Assembly (NCBI GenBank): GCA_963707125.1
Contig: CAVPOU010000020.1
Location: 62,001-126,000 of the forward strand
Origin: CAVPDE01 sp963707125
GTDB taxonomy: Bacteria; Desulfobacterota; DSM-4660; Desulfatiglandales; HGW-15
Direction of reading: 5' to 3'
DNA: 64,000 bases
Numbering within the stretch: the first letter of the stretch is position 1; every line of letters begins with the position of its first letter. Positions 17,771 through 24,052 of this stretch are shown here, in pieces. Made by a program: the position numbers and the translations under genes. The notes beneath the pieces are model-generated. The model ran no database searches. It was not told where the DNA came from and was given only the letters and a program-made list of their open reading frames with translations.

Positions 17771-18037
17771 ATGATGGTAGCTGTCAAAATCCGGGGCATT
17801 TATGCCACAGCACTGACCCGGTTCTTTCTTGACCAGGGCGTGAACGTTGTGTCACCTTCCGATCCGATCATCAGAAGATTCGGCAAAGCAAAAGGATTGG
17901 TGCTGGTCGGATCCCATGATGTGGAAATCACGGATTCGGACGATAAGGAGGGGATACGGATCGAGGGGGAAAGCGACTCTGTGGATGTCGTGACGACAGC
18001 TCTTCGAGATCATTTAAATTATGATGATTCCTCATAA
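17771..18037 (+). pseudogene. N-terminal fragment of an AU-1/FAU-1-like RNA-binding protein
   Basis: The 88-residue frame opens MMVAVKIRGIYATALTRFFL and GVNVVSPSDPIIRRFG, which matches the start of the AU-1 / RNase E/G-like S1 proteins of archaea and some bacteria. The S1 remainder and the C-terminal DUF402 domain are absent: the frame stops after HLNYDDSS, where the convergent nuclease gene begins. It probably lost its 3' part by deletion. Its partnership with rtcA would have made an RNA-processing pair. The alternative is a short stand-alone protein. Confidence 0.5.
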
Positions 18038-18655
18038 ATACCGATCGGCCAAATAATCGACGTACTCCTTGTGTTGCGCGCGGCACCGACTGACCGCGCG
18101 TAGGACAAGCTCCTGCACTGTCATGGGGACAAAGCGAATCGGATCGGGAGCGATGAGCTGCTGGAAACGCCGGACCTCCGCTCTGTGCTCCTCAGCTTCG
18201 TCGCCTATCGCGTCGAAATAGAGGTATACCAAGCGGGCTTTGTCGATTGGTTTGCCGAACTTGAGACCCAAAATGTGGCGGAGAAGTTGGGCCGGGCCGA
18301 GGCGCCTGAAGCCGGCGTCGCCCGCTGTGAGCTCCTCGGCAAGTGCTCGACAGGCCGGAATTTCACTCCATGCATCGGGTAATTCAAGGTACGCCCCTTT
18401 CAGTGGAGCATGTTCCAATCGACCATAGGGCTCAAACAGTTTGCACTCGACGCCCACACGTCTGGAGTCGCTGTAGTCTATGCCGAGGTCCAGATGGGGA
18501 GGCTCGTTGAAACCGCGGGCCTTCCAATCCACACACACTGGGTACTTTCTCTCTAAGCTGACTGACTCAATTCCCGTGCTCGGGGCGTTGAGTATTTCAG
18601 CAAGGATCGGAAACTGTTGATTCCCAAGCCAATACTGGAACAAGTTCACGGCCAT
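18032..18655 (-). CDS. PD-(D/E)XK nuclease-like protein
   Basis: A 207-residue protein. The stretch HLDLGIDYSDSRRVGVECKL has the D-x(n)-E-x-K arrangement of the PD-(D/E)XK restriction-endonuclease fold (GVECK). The rest (ELPDAWSEIPACRALAEEL, KARLVYLYFDAIGDEAEEHR) reminds me of uncharacterised restriction-endonuclease-like proteins. The ATG at 18655 has no strong ribosome binding site. The preceding DNA is a broken higB, so the start could be displaced. It converges on the AU-1 fragment with a 6-bp overlap. It is probably cassette cargo, perhaps in defence or DNA processing. Confidence 0.5.
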   Translation of the reverse strand: MAVNLFQYWLGNQQFPILAEILNAPSTGIESVSLERKYPVCVDWKARGFNEPPHLDLGIDYSDSRRVGVECKLFEPYGRLEHAPLKGAYLELPDAWSEIPACRALAEELTAGDAGFRRLGPAQLLRHILGLKFGKPIDKARLVYLYFDAIGDEAEEHRAEVRRFQQLIAPDPIRFVPMTVQELVLRAVSRCRAQHKEYVDYLADRYL

Positions 18656-18683
18656 CGCTGCCGAGGAGTGACGGGAAGGTAGC

Positions 18684-18815
18684 TCAACTTCTCCGTCCGT
18701 CCACCAAGTTCACGGGCACCGGCAGGTCTTCCGGCTTTTCTGCCCGGTTGAGCATCGCCAGCTTGCGCAAAGCCACGCCTTGGATATTCACGAAACGGGC
18801 AACCCGCTTGCCTTT
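18684..18815 (-). pseudogene. higB toxin fragment
   Basis: On the minus strand GKRVARFVNIQGVALRKLAM is followed by LNRAEKPEDLPVPVN, the central part of HigB/killer toxins of the RelE superfamily. The N-terminal MIKSF part and the C-terminal beta-strands are missing. It lies directly beside repeat RU1, whose insertion or a linked deletion may have removed the N-terminus. Confidence 0.65.
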
Positions 18816-18825
18816 TAAGCCTTAG

Positions 18826-19103
18826 GTTCAAGTAAGCCGCTATGCGGCAGGTGTCGAGCCTGTTGACGCTTCGATCAGACCCACGCCTTTTTAAGTCCCA
18901 CTCATCCTGCCACTCACCTATCATGCCTCTCCAAATCCATTCATTATCCGCCATAACCCTTAGCGCTCCACACTCGATCCGCAAAAGCTCTACCCGCCTT
19001 TGTTATCCGCGGATGAACCCCATATGTAATCCCTCTCTCGCTTCGGGCTTCTTGAACCCAGGATTGAAACGACCTTACAGGTTCGTGTCAATCCTTATTT
19101 GTT
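18826..19103. repeat. Cassette-associated repeat RU1
   Basis: About 278 bp bounded by GTT at both ends. It begins GTTCAAGTAAGCCGCTATGC and ends CAATCCTTATTTGTT. The first 130 bp (CAGGTGTCG.GCCTGTTGACG, CCCACGCCTTTTTAAGTCCC, ATCATGCCTCTCCAAATCC) and the last 80 bp (CGGGCTTCTTGAACCC...) are shared with RU2-RU6. The stop codon of the 115-aa gene on its right overlaps the right-hand GTT. Confidence 0.85.
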
Positions 19104-19449
19104 ATGATTCCGGCTTGTTTCCGTATGCGTCGAGGCCATTCGCCTTGCGGTGCTTGGCCCACTCCCGATCCAGCTTCCTGAATTCGGATTCATCGATCAC
19201 TTCGGCCTTGCGGAGTGCGAACAGTGCAGATCGGATCGAGATCGGGGGCAGCACCATTCGGCCCCCGCACTTCCTGCAGGTCATGCGTGGCAGCCTGATG
19301 CCCCGGGCTTCCTTGATCTTCTGCCTCTTCTCGGTCATGTACCGACAGAAGACTGCGAGTTCCTCCCAGGCGATATCGTTTGACCAGTAAGACTTCAGAA
19401 CATCAAGGAGCTCCGGGAACCAAGCTCTCTGTGCATCACCGCTGGCCAT
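19102..19449 (-). CDS. Hypothetical cassette protein with a CxxC motif, 115 aa
   Basis: No known function recognised. The protein is basic. It has RMTCRKCGGRMVLPP, which looks like half of a zinc ribbon, between two helical parts (WSNDIAWEELAVFCRYMTEK and FRKLDREWAKHRKANG). It ends at the edge of repeat RU1, with the TAA stop inside CATAAC, as in integron cassettes. An attC lies just upstream (19471-19531), so it forms one leftward cassette with RU1. Confidence 0.55.
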   Translation of the reverse strand: MASGDAQRAWFPELLDVLKSYWSNDIAWEELAVFCRYMTEKRQKIKEARGIRLPRMTCRKCGGRMVLPPISIRSALFALRKAEVIDESEFRKLDREWAKHRKANGLDAYGNKPES

Positions 19450-19470
19450 TGTCTTCCGTCTGTTCTCCGA

Positions 19471-19531
19471 TCATAACGTCGAGATCAGCGGCGGCCTCTC
19501 AGTAGGCCGTCCGCTGGATTGGGTGTTGGCC
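19471..19531 (-). other. attC site
   Basis: Read on the minus strand: GGCCAACACCCAATCCAGCG, then a GACGGCC/GGCCGCC stem, CGCTGATCTCGAC and GTTATGA. This is the canonical attC layout (outer core, CCAGCGGAC/GCCGCTG inner boxes, outer core). The C-terminus and stop of the 141-aa gene fall within it. Confidence 0.82.
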
Positions 19532-19910
19532 TTTTCACCTCCTCGGACTCCAAAAAGCGGTAGAGCTTTCGGCACGTTAAATCGAAGGAGGTCAGCGCAG
19601 CTTCCGAGTCAATATGGCGGCAGTAAGGGCCTCCGTCAGAACCAATACTCTCCCTGAGTTTCTCAATCGGTGGAATATGGTATTCCTTGTAATTATTGAC
19701 ATGGCGAATGATCTCACCGCCAAGAAGCCATAGGTTGTCCGTGTGCCGTCGAATCGTTTTTCGCGTCAGATCCTTGGAAATCAGGTGAACAATAAACGCA
19801 TGCATGCAAGGAAGAAGGCCTTTCCCATAAGCCACGTCTTCCTCGACGTACATCCAGCGTTCCGGCCACTCCTCGAAATCAGGTGAGATATCTTCTGGTT
19901 TCATTTCCAC
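19485..19910 (-). CDS. Hypothetical cassette protein, 141 aa
   Basis: Function unknown. It contains KGLLPCMHAFIVHLISKDLT and KTIRRHTDNLWLLGGEIIRH, a conserved-looking helical core, then CRHIDSEAALTSFDLTCRKL. I have the impression of a family of similar small proteins in mobile DNA, but cannot name it. The last residues (NPADGLLRGRR) are encoded by the attC site, so the cassette supplies its own C-terminus. It reads leftward. Confidence 0.6.
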   Translation of the reverse strand: MEMKPEDISPDFEEWPERWMYVEEDVAYGKGLLPCMHAFIVHLISKDLTRKTIRRHTDNLWLLGGEIIRHVNNYKEYHIPPIEKLRESIGSDGGPYCRHIDSEAALTSFDLTCRKLYRFLESEEVKRPTPNPADGLLRGRR

Positions 19911-19974
19911 CTACACGGCCATGAAATTGTTCGGCCTCTCTCCCGATTTGCAGAGATCGCTGGTATGCTTACGC

Positions 19975-20514
19975 TTACCACCTGCGCCGCCATTTGTCGC
20001 GGTAGCTTGGCGGGTCCGGGATAGGCTCGTCCGGTTCCTCCGCTCTCTCTGCGATAAAGCTACTCTCTTCGCCGTCTTTAATCCTGATTCTACCCGTGAG
20101 ACGCCCATCCTCCCGAAGTCTTGCGCTCCCGGTTCCGGAGACAGGGTCGTACTCCCAAGACCCATGCCATGTAAACGACACGCCCATTTTGGTGGGCCTG
20201 CAGTTCACGTGAGCGAGAAGAACGAACATCCTCAATCGATCGTCATATCCCGTTAGCGAGATCAGCGCCGTCCCGATGATATCGATGTCGTCGTTAGTCC
20301 ACTGTACTACTAACGTTCGATTTCTTGAAATTTTGTTAAGCAAATTTGTTGGCTTGCTTTTCAACTTGTTTGGATTATTGGAATTTTGGTCATTCGAATT
20401 TGTTTCGGACTTCGGATTTCGTGCTTTGGATTTGGTTGCGGCTACGCCGCGCTGTGACGTCTCGATGATCCGCCACCAACCATAATACTCGTGAGGTATT
20501 TCTTTGTCTGTCAT
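19975..20514 (-). CDS. Hypothetical cassette protein with an in-frame repeat insertion, 179 aa
   Basis: No family recognised. The product begins MTDKEIPHEYYGWWRIIETS and later has LISLTGYDDRLRMFVLLAHV and GVSFTWHGSWEYDPVSGTG, a beta-rich protein possibly of a calycin-like type. Residues of about 22 to 65 (SKARNPKSETNSNDQNSNNP and following) are low-complexity Asn/Ser/Lys. They are encoded by a dispersed AT-rich repeat also found near 37.84 kb. The repeat has kept the frame open, so the protein may still be made with a floppy insert. Confidence 0.5.
   Translation of the reverse strand: MTDKEIPHEYYGWWRIIETSQRGVAATKSKARNPKSETNSNDQNSNNPNKLKSKPTNLLNKISRNRTLVVQWTNDDIDIIGTALISLTGYDDRLRMFVLLAHVNCRPTKMGVSFTWHGSWEYDPVSGTGSARLREDGRLTGRIRIKDGEESSFIAERAEEPDEPIPDPPSYRDKWRRRW
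20330..20455 (-). repeat. Dispersed AAATTCGAATGACCAAAATT-type repeat inside a gene
   Basis: The minus strand reads GAAACAAATTCGAATGACC, AAAATTCCAATAATCCAAAC and AAGTTGAAAAGC. The stretch at 37840-37890 is almost identical (GAAACAAATTCAAATGAGC, AAAATTCAAATGATCCAAAC, AACTTGGAAAGC). Here it interrupts a cassette gene without breaking its frame. Confidence 0.75.
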
Positions 20515-20555
20515 AGGAAGATCGTGCTCCTGGATAGGGGCAAGTACATTTTCTC

Positions 20556-20631
20556 GCCGAACGTTCAGCCTAACCGTCTTGGTAGAGTGCGCGAGCGCTG
20601 TACCAAGTCCGCGTTGAGGCCGTGGTTAGCT
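20556..20631 (-). other. attC site
   Basis: Minus strand: AGCTAAC at the stop of the 138-aa gene, CTCAACGCGGACTTGGTACA, a GCGCTCGCGC spacer, then TACCAAGACGGTTAGGCTG and GTTCGGC. CTTGGTA/TACCAAG form the inner stem. Confidence 0.75.
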
Positions 20632-21042
20632 CTTGTCGTGCCTATATGACTTCAGAAGCTTCGTTATGATGGCGTTGACGGTGCATCCCTCTGCGTCGGC
20701 CAGATCGTTGAGTTTCTTGAAGTTGGCCGGCGAAATATCCTTGTCAAGAGCTTTCATCATGCCGTCGTTCCATGTCAAATTGTTTCTGCGGTTCAGAATG
20801 AACTTCTCCGGATATAGCTTTGCTGCCTTCTTTTTAGTTTGATTCCACGCCTCATTTACGTCGCGAGTCGCCGCCATCTGACCAATCAAGCCAAGGTGCG
20901 CGACGATCGTCCCCTTTAGGTTGGTTGAACCTGTAGGCAGCCGAAGAAGAATGTCGAGCATGGCTTCGGATAGCTTGGCTTTGGATACGCCGACACCCAT
21001 GCCGGCCCGTCGTATGTCGGAAAACACCCTTCGACTGAACAT
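20626..21042 (-). CDS. Hypothetical cassette protein, 138 aa
   Basis: Not recognised. It is a basic helical protein (MLDILLRLPTGSTNLKGTIV; NEAWNQTKKKAAKLYPEKFI). Its C-terminal part (ISPANFKKLNDLADAEGCTV, NAIITKLLKSY) resembles a short ribbon-helix-helix or SAP-like DNA-binding segment. The TAA stop is inside the AGCTAAC core of the attC at 20556-20631. The next attC (21098-21154) lies upstream of its start, so this is a clean one-gene leftward cassette. Confidence 0.55.
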   Translation of the reverse strand: MFSRRVFSDIRRAGMGVGVSKAKLSEAMLDILLRLPTGSTNLKGTIVAHLGLIGQMAATRDVNEAWNQTKKKAAKLYPEKFILNRRNNLTWNDGMMKALDKDISPANFKKLNDLADAEGCTVNAIITKLLKSYRHDKS

Positions 21043-21097
21043 CGTACCTCCTCAAGAAATGTAGCGCAGACCTTTGTTATTGGTCATCGTTTTCCGG

Positions 21098-21154
21098 GCA
21101 TAACGCTTCGGTTCACCGGCGGCGCGGAGCGCCGTCCGCTGCAACCGGTTGGGC
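21098..21154 (-). other. attC site (canonical, 57 bp)
   Basis: Minus strand: GCCCAAC, CGGTTGCAGCGGACGGCGC, TCC, GCGCCGCCGGTGAACCG, AAGC, GTTATGC. This is the best example here of the classical attC with RYYYAAC and GTTRRRY-like ends and paired inner boxes. It follows the isoprenylcysteine-methyltransferase-like gene by 14 bp. Confidence 0.9.
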
Positions 21155-21167
21155 GGCAAAAGGACAG

Positions 21168-21857
21168 CTACCATACGCCAGGGATCAGGCGGTACCTGGT
21201 GGTCCGCGAGTACTCCTGGTATCCCGCAAGTTCCTTCGCGAGGAGCTGCTCTTCGTTCCGAATCCTGGCAACCAAGACGGCGACCAGCGGCAAGGCGGGG
21301 ATCACCGCCCACCAGGAGCCCAGCGCCACCGGCGTGAAGATGAACATGACAAGCACCCCGAGGTACATGGGATGTCGGACGATCGCATACGGGCCGGTCA
21401 TGACGACGCGCTGACCCTGCTCCACCTCGACGACGCGGGACGCGTAGCTGTTTTCCCTCAGCACCAGGATGAATAAGACGTAGCCGAGCAGAACGAGGAG
21501 ATTCGCGACGACCACCGCAGCCACGGGGACGTGGGACCATCCGAATCGCCGGTCGAAGCCCGGGAGAAGGAAAGCGAGCCCGTAGCAAACGGCCCCCAGC
21601 TTGACGATCAGGTTCTGTCCCACATCCTTCTCCTTCGTCCTCATCCTGCGCTCCAGCAGCCCGGGATCGTTCTTGAGCAGGTAGATGAAGACGAGCGTGA
21701 TCGGCACGAAGATGACGGCCAGGTACGCCCAGGCCTCCCAGTAGGCCACCGTCCCCGCCGGCAAGAGGAGCACGGCCAGCAGGATGATGAAGCCCGCCAC
21801 GAGACGCACTAAGGCCTTGGTCGCCAATTGGCCCCGCGAAAGCTGACTGCTGGTCAT
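21168..21857 (-). CDS. Isoprenylcysteine carboxyl methyltransferase-family membrane protein
   Basis: The ATG at 21857 is preferred; a GTG at 21875 is an in-frame alternative. The product of about 229 residues has five hydrophobic segments. The C-terminal signature of the ICMT/PEMT superfamily is TGPYAIVRHPMYLGVL followed by RIRNEEQLLAKELAGYQEYS, which form the SAM and headgroup site in the membrane. Bacterial members methylate unknown lipid or isoprenoid substrates. It is cassette cargo between two attC sites, and GC is higher than its neighbours, which suggests separate origin. Confidence 0.78.
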   Translation of the reverse strand: MTSSQLSRGQLATKALVRLVAGFIILLAVLLLPAGTVAYWEAWAYLAVIFVPITLVFIYLLKNDPGLLERRMRTKEKDVGQNLIVKLGAVCYGLAFLLPGFDRRFGWSHVPVAAVVVANLLVLLGYVLFILVLRENSYASRVVEVEQGQRVVMTGPYAIVRHPMYLGVLVMFIFTPVALGSWWAVIPALPLVAVLVARIRNEEQLLAKELAGYQEYSRTTRYRLIPGVW

Positions 21858-21887
21858 CTTGCCCCGTCCTTTCACCGGATCCGATCC

Positions 21888-21949
21888 GCCGAACGCCGCA
21901 ATTCAGCCGCGCGAGTTGCCGAGCGTCGGCTGCATTTGCCTTGTTCAAG
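21888..21949 (-). other. attC site next to RU2
   Basis: Minus strand: CTTGAAC, AAGGCAAATGCAGCCGACGC, TCGGCAACTCGC, GCGGCTGAATTGCGGC, GTTCGGC. If RU2 is removed at its flanking GTT/AAC, the site would start GCCCAAC, a perfect outer core. Confidence 0.8.
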
Positions 21950-22173
21950 TAAGCCGCTCCGCGGCAGGTGTCGTGCCTGTTGACGCTTCGATCAGACCCA
22001 CGCCTTTTTAAGTCGAACTCATCCTGCCAGTCACCTATCATGCCTCTCCAAATTCATTCACGATCCGCCAAATGCGCATTTACCCCATATACAATCCCCG
22101 TCTCGGTCCGGCTTCTTGAATCCCGCCTCAGGCGGGAAAACGATCCTTCAGATCGCCTCAATTCTTATTTGTT
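21943..22173. repeat. Cassette-associated repeat RU2
   Basis: 231 bp, from GTTCAAGTAAGCCGCTCCGC to ATTCTTATTTGTT. It lies between the attC at 21888-21949 and the stop of hicA. Both ends carry GTT. Internal hairpin sequences GCCGC-TCC-GCGGC and CCCGCCTCAGGCGGG are visible. Confidence 0.87.
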
Positions 22174-22176
22174 GGG

Positions 22177-22395
22177 CTAGAGCCTTTCCCATTCTGCCTT
22201 GGAAATTCCAGCCTGACGAAGTATTCTGGTCAAGAACTCCCTTCCGATGTCTTTCTGATGTGGATTCGGAATTGTCAGAGTAAGATCTCCTTTGAGCATG
22301 AAAGGGTGCTTCCCTCCGGAATAAGGGCCGTCAAAGCCGCATTTCCGGAGATACATGACTAAGTCGGGCCTCTTGACCGGACCAAAGGTCGGCAT
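22177..22395 (-). CDS. hicA: HicA-family toxin
   Basis: A 72-residue HicA. It has VKRPDLVMYLRKCGFDGPYS, then GGKHPFMLKGDLTLTIPNPH with the catalytic His, and IGREFLTRILRQAGISKAEW. HicA binds double-stranded RNA and cuts mRNA. The ATG at 22395 overlaps the hicB stop by one base (TGATG), so the antitoxin is translated first. Its own stop lies against RU2. Confidence 0.87.
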   Translation of the reverse strand: MPTFGPVKRPDLVMYLRKCGFDGPYSGGKHPFMLKGDLTLTIPNPHQKDIGREFLTRILRQAGISKAEWERL

Positions 22396-22643
22396 CAGGC
22401 AACCGCCTGCTTTTTGATCTTGATTTTCATGTTGTCGATTGGAGGTATTTCCAAATTCTTGTACACACGAAACAGAATCCATTCCTCCAAAACTTCCTCC
22501 AACTCATTTCTACATTTCTCCAGAGTCGGAGCATTTGAGTAGACACCGGGACACTCATAAATCTCGCCATAAAAGGTCCCATCATCCGGGAGAATTTCGT
22601 ACCTGGCGTGCTGCATCGCAGTTTGAATATACTTCCTGATCAT
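22395..22643 (-). CDS. hicB: HicB-family antitoxin
   Basis: An 82-residue partial-RNase-H-fold antitoxin. ARYEILPDDGTFYGEIYECP is followed by GVYSNAPTLEKCRNELEEVL and the EEWILFRV helix. The start at 22643 is chosen because a purine-rich AGGAAAGAAAGG precedes it; the frame is open further upstream but runs into the attC. It lacks a C-terminal DNA-binding domain, so autoregulation may depend on the complex. An attC (22665-22727) lies 22 bp upstream. Confidence 0.85.
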   Translation of the reverse strand: MIRKYIQTAMQHARYEILPDDGTFYGEIYECPGVYSNAPTLEKCRNELEEVLEEWILFRVYKNLEIPPIDNMKIKIKKQAVA

Positions 22644-22664
22644 ATCCTTTCTTTCCTCCGTTTT

Positions 22665-22727
22665 GCCCAACATACGGCTCAGTGGGAGCCGGCTTTTTCG
22701 GCGATCCACTGCAACCGATGGTCCAAC
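22665..22727 (-). other. attC site next to RU3
   Basis: Minus strand: GTTGGAC, CATCGGTTGCAGTGGATCG, CCGAAAAAGCCGG, CTCCCACTGAGCCGTAT, GTTGGGC. TGCAGTGGAT pairs imperfectly with CTCCCACTGA. Confidence 0.75.
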
Positions 22728-23086
22728 TGAGCCGCTGCGCGGCAGGTGTCGTGCGTGTTGACGCCTCGATAAGACCCACGTCTTTTTAAGTCCCACTCAT
22801 CCTGCCAGTCATGCCAGTCACCCATCATGCCATTCCAAATCCATTCACGATCCGCCAGGCGGACAAGAAGGAGAGGTATCACGTCGCAGATCCCGCTTCG
22901 CGGAGATGACAGATTTACCTGCCCGTGACGCATTTATGCGCCTCAGGCGCATTTACCCGCCGCAGGCGGATGAACCCTATATACAATCCCTCTCTCGCTC
23001 CGGGCTTCTTTAATCCCGCCTCAGGCGGGTTTACCTGCCTGTGGCAGGAAAACGACCTTACAGGTTCGTCTCAATCCTTATTTGTT
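22721..23086. repeat. Cassette-associated repeat RU3 (longest copy)
   Basis: 366 bp, from GTCCAACTGAGCCGCTGCGC to CAATCCTTATTTGTT. It shares both ends with the other RUs and has extra internal GCGCCTCAGGCGC and CCGCCGCAGGCGG palindromes. It also has a 9-bp tandem duplication (TGCCAGTCA twice). It lies between attC 22665-22727 and the stop of the HigA-like gene. Confidence 0.83.
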
Positions 23087-23096
23087 ACCTCGCCCC

Positions 23097-23381
23097 CTAT
23101 GCCGCCTTTTTGAGAGTGACATGCATGCCGGCTCTCGTCGCAAGGGTGATAAGCATTTCGAGGCTAAATCTTTCCCATTTGCCTCTGATCAAGTCTGAAA
23201 CCCTGGATTGACTAACGCCGAGGATTTCCGCAGCCTTGGCCTGCGTTAGCCTCTTGGCCTTGATGAACTTCCGGAGATCGGCCATAAGATCGGCACGCAT
23301 CTGAAGAATTGCGGCTTCATCCGGAGAATACCCGAGATCAATGAATACGTTTCCAGAAGAATTAACAACGGCCTCGCTCAT
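23097..23381 (-). CDS. XRE-type helix-turn-helix antitoxin
   Basis: A 94-residue protein with a classic helix-turn-helix: RLTQAKAAEILGVSQSRVSD, then LIRGKWERFSLEMLITLATR. This is the HigA/HTH_37 type paired with Gp49-like toxins. It overlaps the upstream toxin gene by 4 bp (ATGA), toxin first, as usual for HigBA. It should repress its own operon. Repeat RU3 lies right after the stop. Confidence 0.85.
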   Translation of the reverse strand: MSEAVVNSSGNVFIDLGYSPDEAAILQMRADLMADLRKFIKAKRLTQAKAAEILGVSQSRVSDLIRGKWERFSLEMLITLATRAGMHVTLKKAA

Positions 23382-23698
23382 AAGTTACCTCCAATCTGCC
23401 TGGTCCGTTGGCGAGCCAAATCGATATCATGCCGGCTCGTTTTTCGAGTCTTCTTTTGAAATGCATGAAGCACATAAACCGCATCGCGAAGCTTAGCGAC
23501 ATAGATGACTCGCCACTCGCCCAAAACGTGGATACGGATTTCGTTCACGCGTGGGCCGATTACCTGCATTGGTTTCCAATCGCTTGGTTCGAGTCCGCTT
23601 TGAACCGCACGGAGCTCGAAGCCTGCGGCACGGCGAGCTTCATCGGGGAAGTTCCGAAGATCATCAAGGCTCGATCCCACGAAATTCAGCGGCTTCAT
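23378..23698 (-). CDS. HigB/Gp49-like RelE-superfamily toxin
   Basis: The ATG at 23698 (MKPLNFVGSSLDDLRNFPDE) is preferred over one four codons upstream. The 106-residue product has EARRAAGFELRAVQSGLEP, EWRVIYVAKLRDAVYVLHAF and QKKTRKTSRHDIDLA, the Gp49-like toxin signature. Such toxins cleave mRNA on the ribosome. It is co-translated with the following antitoxin. The attC at 23767-23823 lies about 70 bp upstream, and AT-rich DNA there probably carries the promoter. Confidence 0.87.
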   Translation of the reverse strand: MKPLNFVGSSLDDLRNFPDEARRAAGFELRAVQSGLEPSDWKPMQVIGPRVNEIRIHVLGEWRVIYVAKLRDAVYVLHAFQKKTRKTSRHDIDLARQRTRQIGGNL

Positions 23699-23766
23699 AG
23701 TCATCACCATATTATATAAGTTTTTATATATTTGGCAAGTTCAATGATCAAGGTTTTTATCGTCTT

Positions 23767-23823
23767 GGGTAACGTGCGGATCAGCGGCGGCTAAAAGCAG
23801 TCCGCTGGATTCGATTGTTCAAG
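23767..23823 (-). other. attC site next to RU4 (57 bp)
   Basis: Minus strand: CTTGAAC, AATCGAATCCAGCGGACTGC, TTTTA, GCCGCCGCTGATCCGCAC, GTTACCC. Canonical CCAGCGGAC/GCCGCTG boxes. Confidence 0.85.
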
Positions 23824-23924
23824 TAAGCCGCTCCGCGGCAGGTGTCGTGCCTGTTGACGCTTCGATCAGACCCACGCCTTTTTAAGTCCCACTCATCCTG
23901 CCAGTCACCTATCATGCCTCTCTA
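23817..23924. repeat. Left half of a split cassette repeat (RU4)
   Basis: It begins GTTCAAGTAAGCCGCTCCGC as in RU2 and is colinear up to CCTATCATGCCTCTC, then stops. The matching right half (RU5) starts 2.7 kb away at about 26620, on the far side of recQ and the DUF3820 gene. Confidence 0.82.
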
Positions 23925-23940
23925 ATAAACCTCATGCAGA

Positions 23941-24031
23941 GGGACGCTGTTAGGTCATAAGATTACTACCATTCGGCCATCTTCGTTACCTGGCGTTGTA
24001 GTTACGAAACTTAATGATCTAACAGCGTCCC
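23941..24031. repeat. 91-bp element with 22-bp inverted ends
   Basis: GGGACGCTGTTAGGTCATAAG at 23941 and CTTAATGATCTAACAGCGTCCC at the right end match as inverted repeats except for two positions, with about 48 bp between. It could be a small MITE or transposon-end pair, or a strong hairpin just before recQ. It lies at the left edge of the recQ insertion. Confidence 0.65.
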
Positions 24032-24052
24032 CATTCTCAGAGGATTCTCTGC

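Noticed and set aside
18826..19103. RU as a conserved small protein (WIWRGMIGDWQDEWDLKRRG on the minus strand)
   Set aside because: The frame is open in several copies, but it has no constant start or ribosome binding site and reads into unrelated DNA at its ends. A 9-bp duplication in RU3 keeps the frame, so I leave a small doubt, but a non-coding element fits better.
21052..22041. A 329-residue minus-strand frame joining RU2 to the region of the methyltransferase-like gene
   Set aside because: It runs across an attC and out of frame through the ICMT-like gene; the ICMT-like frame is clearly the real one.
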